38,215 nucleotides of DNA from the NCBI GenBank assembly GCA_903923395.1, contig CAIXXM010000169.1, forward strand, positions 1-38,215, given 5' to 3'. The translations under genes were made by a program, and so were the position numbers. A model generated the notes under the pieces. The model ran no database searches. It saw nothing but the letters and a program-made list of their open reading frames with translations, and was not told the origin of the DNA. Below are positions 9,650-19,675 of the stretch, piece after piece; within the stretch, counting starts at the first letter, position 1, and the number at the start of each line of letters is the position of its first letter. The DNA comes from an uncultured Acidobacteriia bacterium. GTDB taxonomy: Bacteria > Acidobacteriota > Terriglobia > Bryobacterales > Bryobacteraceae.

Positions 9650-9764
9650 CACGAACTTCAGTTGATTAGGTTTTTTCGGATCACCGGGCCGACCGGGCAC
9701 CCCGGTAAGATCAAGACCGAATTTCATCAAGACCTCGCACGGGGCGAACGCAGATAAGACACGT
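9650..9764. other. Intergenic region between tRNA-Arg and the toxin gene
   Basis: No supported gene is visible. A short GC inverted repeat (ACCGG...CCGGT) occurs near 9700 but is too weak to call a terminator. Confidence 0.4.
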
Positions 9765-10070
9765 TCAGAACCGGGTTGAGAGCAACTGCCCGACATCCCT
9801 ATCCCCGTGAAGAATGGCAACCACTTGGAGTGGCGCTGTTTCCGGTCGATAGACAACCAGATAGGAATACACAGCAAAGAACTTCACTGGTTCTTCGGTA
9901 AGATCCCTTCGCCAATGTCCGGCCCCGGGAGCAACTGCCAGCAAAACGATCTTGGCCCTGATGGCATGCTCAACGCTGTCAGCGACCTCAACCCCGGCCT
10001 GCGCCTTCAAATACAGCCAGATTTCAGCGAGATCTAGCGCTGCCGACGGCGCGAGAATGTAGCGCCGCAT
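9765..10070 (-). CDS. ParE/RelE-family toxin
   Basis: Probable toxin of a type II toxin-antitoxin module, 101 residues. The N-terminus (RRYILAPSAALDLAEIWLYL) is the ParE-type beta strand plus helix, and GHWRRDLTEEPVKFFAVYSYLVVYR with the later VVAILHGDRD matches the family core seen in plasmid-stabilisation proteins. ParE members poison gyrase while RelE members cut mRNA, and the sequence alone does not decide between them. The ATG follows the antitoxin stop by one base, so the two are co-translated. The usual antitoxin-first order is kept. Confidence 0.85.
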   Translation of the reverse strand: MRRYILAPSAALDLAEIWLYLKAQAGVEVADSVEHAIRAKIVLLAVAPGAGHWRRDLTEEPVKFFAVYSYLVVYRPETAPLQVVAILHGDRDVGQLLSTRF

Positions 10071-10071
10071 G

Positions 10072-10329
10072 TTACGCGGATCTTGCCTTCAGCTTCGCCA
10101 AGTAACGATCCAACTCATCCTCAGGAATACCCTCGCCGCGGTCAAGTTGCTCCAACCCGCGCCGAATCTTCATCCTGATCGCGTCGCGGTGATCGTGGAG
10201 CCAGCGATCTTGCTCTTCCTGTGTATCGAGGAGATGCAGCAATGCTTCTCCGGCGCTTGCGGCACCGGTTACCGCCATCTGTTTCTGCATTCTGGCTTCC
10301 ACAGCCGGATCGAGAATTTCGATGTGCAT
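10072..10329 (-). CDS. ParD-like antitoxin
   Basis: Eighty-five residues immediately upstream of the ParE-like toxin. The N-terminal part (IEILDPAVEARMQKQMAVTG) is compatible with a short DNA-binding dimerisation domain. The C-terminal helix is charged and includes RRGLEQLDRGEGIPEDELD, close to the 'G...LdrGeg...e' pattern of many ParD/CopG-like partners of ParE toxins. A GGGGAG stretch eight bases before the ATG is a good ribosome binding site. It begins 31 bases after the thiC stop on the same strand, so it may also be read from the thiC transcript. Autorepression by the pair would be expected but no operator was identified. Confidence 0.75.
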   Translation of the reverse strand: MHIEILDPAVEARMQKQMAVTGAASAGEALLHLLDTQEEQDRWLHDHRDAIRMKIRRGLEQLDRGEGIPEDELDRYLAKLKARSA

Positions 10330-10360
10330 GCCTTATCTCCCCCGCTACAGGTTGCGCAGC

Positions 10361-11794
<1,434 letters not shown>

Positions 11795-14506
11795 TCAAGG
11801 CCGCCCCGCCAGCACCCGCATCAAATAAATGTCCCCCAGTGCCAAGTCCTCACTCGAATACAAGATCGAGTCCCCGGCCGGCGACGCCGTCAAATTCCGC
11901 GGACCGTGCAGTACCCGCCTCGGCGGCGTTCCTGGAAACTTCCTGATCCGGCCATTCGGCAGATTCAGCTCTGCAAAGTGTCCGGACTGCCCCTCCTCCA
12001 GAAAGAACAGCCGGCCACCCCGCAGATCCCAAGTTCGATACAGCGCATGCTCCGTCCCTGGCACCAGCGCCCCCGGACCACCCCCAGCCCGCCGCTCCCA
12101 GATCCCGTCGCCCTGCTCACGCCGCGCATACAAAAAACGTCCCGCCGGACTCTCGCGCAAGTCAAACATCTCCTCCGCAAATACTTCCACCGGTTTCCCT
12201 CCCGCTACAGGAGTCTTCACAACCTGCCCCGCGCCGCCCCGCAAACAATAAAGGAACCGGCCATCCGCCGACCAGCCCGGCACCGTGTACTCCGCATCAT
12301 CCGGCGTCACCCGCCGGACTGTTCCGCCGCGTGAAGGAATCACCAGAATATTTGTGAACCGTGTTCGATGATTCGCATCCACCGTCCCGTCAAACGCGAT
12401 CCATTCCCCGTCGGGCGACCACACCGCACTCCCCAGATCGCCCCCCAGCGACGTGATCTGCCGTGCCCTTGTCCCATCCGGTTCGCACAAGTACAATTCG
12501 TAAACTCCCGTGCGATTCGAGCGAAACACCACGTGCCGCCCGTCCGGAGAATATTGGGGCTCACTATCCTCCGCGCTCGAACCCTGAAAGCGCGTCTCCT
12601 TGCCCGTAGCCGGATCCAGCCGCCAGATGTTCACGTCGACAAGCGCCCGGTTGAATACGAAGGTCTGTCCGTCCGGAGCGTTGCGAAAGTTGCGAAACTC
12701 TCCCTCTGCGATTCGTACCGGATGAGCGCCGGACCCATCCATGTTGACCTGCCACAAGGCTCCGGAGCCTGCATACAAAGCGGTCCGGGAATCCCCCAGC
12801 CAGGCCTCACCCTCAATGGTGCCGGGCGCCGCGTAGCAGGTCTCGTGTTGCGGTGCCGTCAGTTCGAGTGCGCAAAGCCAGGCGGAGTCAGCCCTCTTGC
12901 GGCGGAACAGCAGGCGCTTCCGGTCCGGCGAAACAACAGGTGAGTCTTCGCCAAAGCCTGGCTCCCTGGTCAAAAAAGTCTTGCTGCCATCCGCCAGGTT
13001 GATCCGCACCAGAGACCGGCCCCACGGCACCAAATCGCTTGCGATGAGCGAAGCGCCGTCCGGCCAGAACTGTACACCGTAAAATCCCTCGTGGTCTGCT
13101 GTGGAACCCGCCAGGCGCGCGGGACCATCTACCGGAGCCACCATGATCCAGGTTTCGCTGCCATCCCTCGCGCGGCTCTGCCAGGCGATGGTGTGCCCGT
13201 CCGGCGACCATACGGGGCTGTACTTCGGACGGGAGTCATTTGTTAAACGCCGCAGGTCGCCCCCCGCGAGGTTCTGCATATAAACCTCGTCGTGATCGCT
13301 GTCATCCCCGCTCCAGACGAACAGCAGCTTGCGGCCGTCTGGCGAAATGGCCGGTTCGCGTTCAATGCCGTCATAGCTCGTAATCGCCACTGGACTGCTG
13401 AGACGGACCGACGCGGGCGCGGGCACCGGCCAGTATCGGACCACCAGGAATGTCACAAGGGCAGCCATCACCGCGGCCGCAAGCCACCAAGTGGCCGAAC
13501 GGGCACTCCGGCGCGCGGCAATGCTCTCCAGCCGGGCTGCAACTGCAGCCGCCGTGGGCCGTGCAACCGGTTTCGTACTCAACATCTCAAGCAGCAGCGC
13601 GTCGAACTTCTCCGGCAGCCCGCGGCGCAATGCCGAAGGAGGCCGCAAGTCGCCCAGCGCCACCGCGCGCGTCAGTGTCAGAGTCGAAGTGCCTGCCCCT
13701 GCCAGAGCGAATGGATGCGTCCCGGTGGCGAGTTCATAGAGGACGATTCCCAATGAAAAGATGTCCGTGGCGGGCGTGAGCGAGTGGCCGAGCCCCTGCT
13801 CCGGGGACATGTAACGCAAGGTGCCCATGGGCCGCGCATTGCCCCAGGCGCTGTCTTCCGCCGCCAGGCCGAAATCCAGCACCTTCACATACCCATCGGC
13901 CCGCACAATCAGGTTCTCCGGCTTAATGTCCCTGTGGATGATGCCCCGCGCGTGCGTAGCCGCCAGTGCCTCGGCAATGCGCTGTCCCCAGAGCGCCACC
14001 TGCGGAAGCTCATGCGTCCGGCCAACCAGCTTGCGCATCGGCTCGCCCTCGACCAGCTCCATCGCAATGCCCACGGTGTCTGTGCTGCGGATGACCTCGA
14101 AGATTGTCACGATGCCAGGGTGATTCAGCGCCGAAGCCGCCCGCGCTTCCCGCGTTAACGCCTCAATCGCATTCACCGCGCCCAAACGCCGCGATGAGAT
14201 GCACTTGATCGCTACGCGCCGCCCCAAATCCGGGTCCAAGGCTTCATAGACCTCCCCCATACCACCGCGGCCCACCGGTGCCAGCAGCTGGAACCGCCCC
14301 AGCCACTGCCCCACGCGTTCCCACTCGGGGACCGCAACCTCTTCTTCATCGAGAGGCGTATCCGCTGTCTCCAGCAGTTCCCGCACCTTGGCGCGCAGTT
14401 CTTCCTCGGGCAACGCTTTGCGGATGAATTCTTCACGCGACCCCACCGGAAGCTCGCCCGCCTCCTCATAGACTGCCCAGACGCGCTTCCGTTGGTCTTG
14501 CGTCAT
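11795..14506 (-). CDS. Transmembrane Ser/Thr protein kinase with C-terminal PD40/TolB-like propeller
   Basis: Eukaryotic-type kinase of 903 residues from the ATG at 14506. The frame is open 54 codons further, but that extension runs back into the upstream sigma-factor gene. The P-loop GRGGMGEVYEA is near 79-89, catalytic Lys in VAIK at about 101, HRDIKPEN at 191-198, DFG at 211-213 and MSPEQ at 233-237. One membrane helix follows (about 339-358). The remaining 540 residues are repeated propeller blades with SPDGR, SPDGH, SPDGE and SADGR motifs, predicted extracytoplasmic. The domain order fits a sensor that reports envelope signals by phosphorylation. The ECF-like sigma gene 13 bases upstream suggests a two-gene signalling unit, a common acidobacterial arrangement. 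Substrates cannot be told from sequence. Confidence 0.93.
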   Translation of the reverse strand: MTQDQRKRVWAVYEEAGELPVGSREEFIRKALPEEELRAKVRELLETADTPLDEEEVAVPEWERVGQWLGRFQLLAPVGRGGMGEVYEALDPDLGRRVAIKCISSRRLGAVNAIEALTREARAASALNHPGIVTIFEVIRSTDTVGIAMELVEGEPMRKLVGRTHELPQVALWGQRIAEALAATHARGIIHRDIKPENLIVRADGYVKVLDFGLAAEDSAWGNARPMGTLRYMSPEQGLGHSLTPATDIFSLGIVLYELATGTHPFALAGAGTSTLTLTRAVALGDLRPPSALRRGLPEKFDALLLEMLSTKPVARPTAAAVAARLESIAARRSARSATWWLAAAVMAALVTFLVVRYWPVPAPASVRLSSPVAITSYDGIEREPAISPDGRKLLFVWSGDDSDHDEVYMQNLAGGDLRRLTNDSRPKYSPVWSPDGHTIAWQSRARDGSETWIMVAPVDGPARLAGSTADHEGFYGVQFWPDGASLIASDLVPWGRSLVRINLADGSKTFLTREPGFGEDSPVVSPDRKRLLFRRKRADSAWLCALELTAPQHETCYAAPGTIEGEAWLGDSRTALYAGSGALWQVNMDGSGAHPVRIAEGEFRNFRNAPDGQTFVFNRALVDVNIWRLDPATGKETRFQGSSAEDSEPQYSPDGRHVVFRSNRTGVYELYLCEPDGTRARQITSLGGDLGSAVWSPDGEWIAFDGTVDANHRTRFTNILVIPSRGGTVRRVTPDDAEYTVPGWSADGRFLYCLRGGAGQVVKTPVAGGKPVEVFAEEMFDLRESPAGRFLYARREQGDGIWERRAGGGPGALVPGTEHALYRTWDLRGGRLFFLEEGQSGHFAELNLPNGRIRKFPGTPPRRVLHGPRNLTASPAGDSILYSSEDLALGDIYLMRVLAGRP

Positions 14507-14519
14507 GCGTTGCCCGGTG

Positions 14520-15119
14520 TCATGCTTTGCCTGGAACCGCAGCCCGCCGCCCCGGTCCGAACTCTTCCGCCATCCAATCCCGCGCGAAGTTCCACCACCT
14601 GGCCACACTGCGGGGCGAGGCACCCATGCGAGCCGCGATCTCGTCTCCTGTGAGGCCTTCGAAGACACGAAGCTCCACCACGGTCCTCAACCTCGGACTG
14701 ATCTCACTCAGACGGTCCAGCGCACTTTCAATCTCACGCAGGGACTCACCCCCCGCTTCCGTTCCGTGAAAACTCTCTTCGAAGCTCTCAAATTCCGCGC
14801 GCTTCGCGAGGGGCCGGGCATGGTGAGCCAGCAGGCGCTGCATCAGGTAGGCCGAAAAATGCAGAAAGGAGTGGCGCTCTTCTTCTTCACTTTCCGCACC
14901 CTCGCGCAGTTCCCGCACCTTGCGCAATTCCAGGTACAGTTCATTCACCAGCGCCGTGGGTTGCCAAGTGTGGCGCGAGTCTTCGCCCTGCATCCGCGAC
15001 CGGGCAATCTTCTTTAATTGCGGATAGAGCGCTTCCACCAGTTGCCCCGCTGCCGCCGCGTCTCCCCCTCGAAACCGGGCCATCAGATCTCGAACAGATG
15101 CTGTGGGTGATCCATTCAT
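14520..15119 (-). CDS. ECF-type RNA polymerase sigma factor
   Basis: Sigma-70 family protein of 199 residues. A sigma-2-like region (DLMARFRGGDAAAAGQLVEA then LYPQLKKIARSRM) is followed by QPTALVNELYLELRKV, typical of the acidobacterial and planctomycete ECF group often found beside Ser/Thr kinases. Sigma-4 is a clear helix-turn-helix (PRLRTVVELRVFEGLTGDEI, then AARMGASPRSVARWW). It lies directly upstream of the kinase gene and diverges from the dockerin-protein gene. The ATG at 15119 lacks a close ribosome binding site, and an in-frame shift of the start is possible. Promoter targets are unknown; the palindrome at 15156-15173 is a plausible nearby control site. Confidence 0.9.
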   Translation of the reverse strand: MNGSPTASVRDLMARFRGGDAAAAGQLVEALYPQLKKIARSRMQGEDSRHTWQPTALVNELYLELRKVRELREGAESEEEERHSFLHFSAYLMQRLLAHHARPLAKRAEFESFEESFHGTEAGGESLREIESALDRLSEISPRLRTVVELRVFEGLTGDEIAARMGASPRSVARWWNFARDWMAEEFGPGRRAAVPGKA

Positions 15120-15155
15120 AGAAACGCTGCGACTCCCTCGAATTGTATCGCACCA

Positions 15156-15173
15156 AAGAAAAATATTTTTCTT
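15156..15173. promoter_or_regulatory. 18-bp perfect palindrome in the divergent promoter region
   Basis: AAGAAAAATATTTTTCTT is fully self-complementary, strongly AT-rich in a GC-rich setting, and sits between the divergent sigma-factor and dockerin-protein genes. A TACAAT box (minus strand, 15142-15147) lies just downstream on the sigma-gene side with no good -35 box, so the palindrome would cover the -35 zone. This suggests an operator, but AT-rich promoter DNA alone could also explain it. Confidence 0.5.
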
Positions 15174-15248
15174 CCGTGGCAGAATCCAGACCCCTCCTCT
15201 CCCTTACATCATTGGACCCCGAATTCAGCCTTTCGGTGAGGATTACTT

Positions 15249-18200
15249 ATGATCAACCGCAAATCAAAGCCACGCAGAATGCGAAAGACCACCGGTGCCC
15301 TTTGGATGCGCCGCGCGCGTTTCTTCCAGCCGATCGCGCTCATTCTTGCCATCATGATGCTGCCGGCCGACTGGATTCCGCAGCGTCTCGGCATGACCGC
15401 CCAGGCCGCGACGTTTACCCTCCAGCCCGGGTGCGCTTTCCTCGGAGGAAACAGCATCATCCAACAGGTTTGCGGACCCAGTGCCAATTCCGTCCCGAAC
15501 TCCGCCATCATCGGCGCCGTCCAGCAATGGGAACAGGATTCCGTCACCCAGTTCCTGCAGTTGAATCAGCTACCCTCCAGCTCTGCAGACGTCGCCTTCG
15601 TCTACCAAAACGCACGTGCTGACCTCCGGGCTGCCATCCGCGCTTTTATGGAGGTCCGCATGTGGTCGATGGCCACCGAAGACCCCTCACAACTCTCCGG
15701 CAACGAAGCCACCGTCCTTAGCTGGTTCCAGTCCCGCTGGACCTACCACGAGCGGAATCTCTACGACCACGCCATCGCTGACTACAACAGCTGGCTCAAG
15801 AATCACTGCACCTGGAAGCCCGATCCCGACGTCGCCAAAGCGCTCAAACTGAACTATATTGCCTGCGTCGGCTCCATTCTGACCAAGAACGCCCCAAACA
15901 CCGATTACTACCTTCTGGCTGCCCGGAAAAGCGAATACGAAACGCTTCTCGCAAACCTTCCGCCACTGGCCGGATCACAGGTTTCCACCAGTTCCCTGAG
16001 CACAACAGCTGCCCGCGCAGCCAATGCCGCGGGCCGGTCCACCCGCACGGAATCCACAAGCTCCGGAACGCAGGCCAGCACGCCGGGTCCCAGCGTATCT
16101 GGCTTCACCATGTACAACGTGAGCAATCAGTTATTTGATGCAGAGGTTGGCAGCGCCAGCGGCGCAGCTGGACTACTAATCGGCATCCCTGCGCTCATAT
16201 CTCAAGTCCCCGCTTTCAGAAACTCCATCTTCCCCAACCGCAGAGCCGGAGAGACCGTACGACGGTATGTCAGATCAGCGGAGAAGGTGCAGTCTGACTC
16301 AGAGCAAGTCGCAAAGGACGCGGCGGCGGAGGGCGATGAAGAGTTAGCCACTGACAGCACCAAGCTGAGTAGCAACGTTGAAGCTGAGTTCACCGCCGAA
16401 GCAGAGGTCGAAGCGGAAACCACCCTCGAAGCCGGCGCCGACGGTGCCGCCGAGACCTTCGGCATCAGCATGATCGTCGCAGTAATCGCACTCGCCATCA
16501 CAGTCGCCGTCACCTTCGCCATTGACGAAGCTAACGCGATCGATGTGGTCAATTCCCAGTTGCAGCAGGCCTCGGGCCAGGCCTTCCCCGGCGGTTTCGT
16601 TGATATGGCAGCCCTGCTTTCCACCAAGGATGGCTTCTATAAGTTCGGCGTCGTCTGGACCGAAGCCACTTACCCCGACGTTCCTTCCACCAGCACGCTC
16701 CCCTCGCCCAGCAACTCAGTCAAGTTCCTACACACCGGCGCCGGTCAGTCACAGCCAGTGGTCGGAGCAACTTACAAAGACTGGTCCGGCAACACCTGGA
16801 ACATGGGTTACTACAACGGCTACTTTTTGAATAATGGTGCGAAGAACGTCACCGTCAACAGTCAAACCACCCCAATCACTTATGATTCCATCAACCCGCT
16901 GATCCGGTTTCGGGATTGGAACAACCAGAAATACACCGCCACGTTGTTCGGAACCAACTTCATTGTCACCAAACTCACCCCCGCCAGCACCGATACCGCC
17001 TGTGAGCCAGACCCCTCCACAGGCATCAGCAGCACCACGAATATCAGTACCTGCGCCACCCAGGTCGTCACGCAACTCCAACTGCTCGATGGCGGCGGGA
17101 ACCAGGTCACGGTACAAATCGGCACCGCACCGGTCTTGAACTTCCCCTCGGGAGTCACCCTTTCGAGCAGCGCGGACAGCCTTGTTGCCATCCCAGCCAC
17201 CGGCCTGCCCGTTCCCGCCGTCACCGGGGACACCAGTGTGATCTCGCTTGACTTTTTTAAGTTGGCCACACCCCCTGCCGGCATCAGCTTCACGCCGGGT
17301 ACAGGTACGGGAACCCTCCACTGCTGTTTGAATGGCTCCACGTCCACCATGGGCCCTGGCAAATATTCAATGAATGTCACCGCAACGAACATCGTCGGCA
17401 CCACCACGGGTTCTTTCGAGTTCAATGTCGGTGATCCTTCACAGCCGCTCAGCATCACCCAGGTCAGCGGCCCCTCCGGCAACGTGTATTTCGGCCAGAG
17501 CCAGAAATGGGTCTGGAAAGCCTCCGGCCCCGGACAGCGCTATACCTTCTACACCAACGTTTCCATCCCGGGCATGACCTTCTGGGATAACGGCAACGGC
17601 ACGGCGCAATTCACCGGAACCCCTACCATCGGCACCAAAGTCTGCAGCAGCCTGAACTACTGCGGTGTCTGGGTCACCAACGCCTTGGACCACGCGGAGA
17701 CACCTGATTCGAACCACACCTTCACGCCCTTCCTCCCCAATTACCTCTACGCCCCGGCGGCAACGCTTTCGCAGAACATGATCACCTTTCCCATTGGGAA
17801 GACCACCTCATTCGTCATCGGCGCGAACGCCATCACCCCCGTCTCGTTCTCCACGCCCTGCAGCGGGCTGCCCAACTGGTTCAGCGTTACGGATAACGGG
17901 AACGGCACCGCCACGGTAACCGGCTCCCCCGGCCAGGGCTCGGCCACCTCCCTGCCTTTTGTGATCTTCCCGACCGCGCTGGGTTCACAGCCGGTCTCGA
18001 ATCCTTGCGCGACCCCGAACTTTACCGCCGGCGTTGATAAAACCCTCAATGTTTTGAGCGCCGCCAGCACCACCTTCCAATCCGGCTACCAGGGAAGCTT
18101 TACCATCCAGAGCAATGGCTACGGCGGCGGCACCGTCGTGCTGGATTCACCGCTTCCTGCTGGCCTTCAGTTCGTCCAAAACAACGCCGCCGCACAGGGC

Positions 18201-18821
18201 ACCATCAGCGGCAAGCCCAACACAGGCACCGGCGGCACTTACCTGATCCGCTATCACCTGACGCCCGGCACCGGCCAATATGGCGGCAACTATTCCCCCG
18301 CGCCGCTCGTGCTGACCATCAATGAATACCCCAACATGCTCAGTCTGCCAGCCTCGGTCTATATGATGGCGGGCGTGCCCCAGACCTTCGTTGTCAGGCC
18401 CGGCGGCTTCCCCACACTCGGGGATATGAAGGTCACTCTAGATGGCGGCTTCCCTTCGGTGCCTCCCGGCCTCAAAGGCAGCGGCGAAAGTGAAGCGACC
18501 ACCTCCCTCGGCACTTACACCCTCTCCGGCACCGTACCCGCCTCGGCGGCTGGCAACTCCTACCTGCTGCAGTTCGGGGCCTCTAATTCGCTCGCGAATA
18601 CCACCGGTTCCACTAACGTCACCATCGTGCCGCCCGGCGACGTGAACCACGACATGGTCACCAACTGCACCGATTACAGCATCGTCAAGTCTCTGCTCAA
18701 CGTGACTTATACCTCCACCCGCTACAACGCTGCCGCCGACATCAACAGCGACGGCGTCATCAACATTCTGGACCTCGCGTTCGTCTCTTCCGGACTGCCC
18801 AAAGGAACCGTCTGCCACTAA
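15249..18821 (+). CDS. Large secreted/membrane protein with Ig-like domains and C-terminal type I dockerin
   Basis: A protein of 1190 residues. A basic N-terminus and hydrophobic stretch (about 24-40), with an AQAA-type cleavage site near 51-54, make a long signal peptide. Residues 55-230 are a helix-rich domain that I do not recognise. Hydrophobic segments occur near 303-322 and, strongly, at 404-425 (SMIVAVIALAITVAVTFAI), separated by an acidic Ala/Glu-rich stretch. From about 630 come putative Ig/cadherin-like units (He_PIG type), such as GPGKYSMNVTATNIVGTTTG and LPAGLQF...GTISGKP. The last 61 residues form a complete dockerin with two calcium loops, DVNHDMVTNCTD (1131-1142) and DINSDGVINILD (1164-1175), each with D-x-N-x-D...D ligands. 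ATG 15249 has GTGAGG upstream. The next gene encodes a cohesin-like protein, so the two probably bind each other (inference). Confidence 0.85.
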   Translation: MINRKSKPRRMRKTTGALWMRRARFFQPIALILAIMMLPADWIPQRLGMTAQAATFTLQPGCAFLGGNSIIQQVCGPSANSVPNSAIIGAVQQWEQDSVTQFLQLNQLPSSSADVAFVYQNARADLRAAIRAFMEVRMWSMATEDPSQLSGNEATVLSWFQSRWTYHERNLYDHAIADYNSWLKNHCTWKPDPDVAKALKLNYIACVGSILTKNAPNTDYYLLAARKSEYETLLANLPPLAGSQVSTSSLSTTAARAANAAGRSTRTESTSSGTQASTPGPSVSGFTMYNVSNQLFDAEVGSASGAAGLLIGIPALISQVPAFRNSIFPNRRAGETVRRYVRSAEKVQSDSEQVAKDAAAEGDEELATDSTKLSSNVEAEFTAEAEVEAETTLEAGADGAAETFGISMIVAVIALAITVAVTFAIDEANAIDVVNSQLQQASGQAFPGGFVDMAALLSTKDGFYKFGVVWTEATYPDVPSTSTLPSPSNSVKFLHTGAGQSQPVVGATYKDWSGNTWNMGYYNGYFLNNGAKNVTVNSQTTPITYDSINPLIRFRDWNNQKYTATLFGTNFIVTKLTPASTDTACEPDPSTGISSTTNISTCATQVVTQLQLLDGGGNQVTVQIGTAPVLNFPSGVTLSSSADSLVAIPATGLPVPAVTGDTSVISLDFFKLATPPAGISFTPGTGTGTLHCCLNGSTSTMGPGKYSMNVTATNIVGTTTGSFEFNVGDPSQPLSITQVSGPSGNVYFGQSQKWVWKASGPGQRYTFYTNVSIPGMTFWDNGNGTAQFTGTPTIGTKVCSSLNYCGVWVTNALDHAETPDSNHTFTPFLPNYLYAPAATLSQNMITFPIGKTTSFVIGANAITPVSFSTPCSGLPNWFSVTDNGNGTATVTGSPGQGSATSLPFVIFPTALGSQPVSNPCATPNFTAGVDKTLNVLSAASTTFQSGYQGSFTIQSNGYGGGTVVLDSPLPAGLQFVQNNAAAQGTISGKPNTGTGGTYLIRYHLTPGTGQYGGNYSPAPLVLTINEYPNMLSLPASVYMMAGVPQTFVVRPGGFPTLGDMKVTLDGGFPSVPPGLKGSGESEATTSLGTYTLSGTVPASAAGNSYLLQFGASNSLANTTGSTNVTIVPPGDVNHDMVTNCTDYSIVKSLLNVTYTSTRYNAAADINSDGVINILDLAFVSSGLPKGTVCH

Positions 18822-18830
18822 GGACTCGCC

Positions 18831-19424
18831 ATGAAAAATACTTTGCTCACCTCCCTCATCCTGCTCCTCGGCACGGCCGCCTCCGCTGCCGCCGGCACGG
18901 TCTTCAGTTTCATCAACGTCTCGTCCGTCAACACAGGCGACAACTTCACCGTCGATGTCGTCGCGGATACCACGTCCCTATTTGCCTTTAATTTCGACGT
19001 GACGTTTGACCCCACGCTCCTTAATGCCACCAACGTGACCGGACTGGGCGACTTCGTCGACAATGCAGGCTACCTCGGCATCGACAACAGCACAGACCCG
19101 TCGGACTCCAGTGGGGGCACCATTTCCTTCGTCTACAGCATCGCGACTTCCGGAAATGCGTCCAGCGGGACGGCGATTCCGTTGGCGGAAATTGACTTTA
19201 CCGCTGTCTCCACGGGAGTCAGTGCGTTGAACCTGGCCAACTTCATCGTCGCCCAATACTCCGGCGATCTGGCGGGGGACCCCAACGTCAGCGTCACTCC
19301 GGGTTCCGTCACCATCACCGACAGCACCCCGCCAGCTCCGGCTCCTGAACCCACGCCGACTGCGTTGGTCGCCGCCGCGACCGTATTGGTTTGGGGGCGA
19401 AGCCGGAAGGCGCGCCGTCCATAA
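18831..19424 (+). CDS. Secreted cohesin-like protein with PEP-CTERM sorting signal
   Basis: A protein of 197 residues: signal peptide (1-20, ending ASAAAG), one cohesin-like beta-sandwich (about 22-163), and a PEP-CTERM tail. The sandwich shows the family pattern: TGDNFTVDVVADTT, FAFNFDVTFDPTLLNATNVT, GTISFVYSIA, PLAEIDFTAVSTG and VSVTPGSVTI. The tail has PEP at 172-174, a hydrophobic run (178-189) and RSRKARR at the end. This should be recognised by an exosortase and processed at the membrane. It starts nine bases after the dockerin gene, with AAGGA overlapping that gene's stop. Known cohesins bind dockerins in cellulosomes, where scaffoldins carry several copies. Here there is a single cohesin, so a surface anchor for the neighbouring protein is the simplest idea. 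Loose similarity to other PEP-CTERM beta-sandwich proteins is the alternative. Confidence 0.82.
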   Translation: MKNTLLTSLILLLGTAASAAAGTVFSFINVSSVNTGDNFTVDVVADTTSLFAFNFDVTFDPTLLNATNVTGLGDFVDNAGYLGIDNSTDPSDSSGGTISFVYSIATSGNASSGTAIPLAEIDFTAVSTGVSALNLANFIVAQYSGDLAGDPNVSVTPGSVTITDSTPPAPAPEPTPTALVAAATVLVWGRSRKARRP

Positions 19425-19482
19425 CGGCAATGCAGGGGGCTGGCCAATGTCAAGAAAATGATTGATGCTTCATCCTTCTTTA

Positions 19483-19515
19483 GCCGCCCGGAAGTTTTAT
19501 GTCGTTCCGGGCGGC
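19483..19515. terminator. Hairpin between convergent genes
   Basis: An 11-bp perfect inverted repeat, GCCGCCCGGAA and TTCCGGGCGGC with an 11-base loop, sits 58 bases after the cohesin gene stop and faces a gene on the other strand. There is no T-run on the plus side. It probably ends or stabilises the cohesin mRNA. The rest of 19425-19675 shows no supported gene. Confidence 0.6.
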
Positions 19516-19675
19516 AGTCCCTCGGCCCATAGAGGCAGAGACGCCAGCCAAGCGAGATCGCAACTCCATAGAAGGCGTACACGAGAGCACTGTACGCAGC
19601 CAGCCTGACACCCGGCTCCTCTCCTTCATCGACCGCCATTTGCAGGAGGGTTTTGATTGCATTTCTGTCGTCACG

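Noticed and set aside
14507-14668. 54-codon extension of the kinase gene
   Set aside because: It overlaps the sigma-factor gene, is Arg/Gly/Trp-rich, and the ATG at 14506 leads directly into a normal kinase N-terminus.
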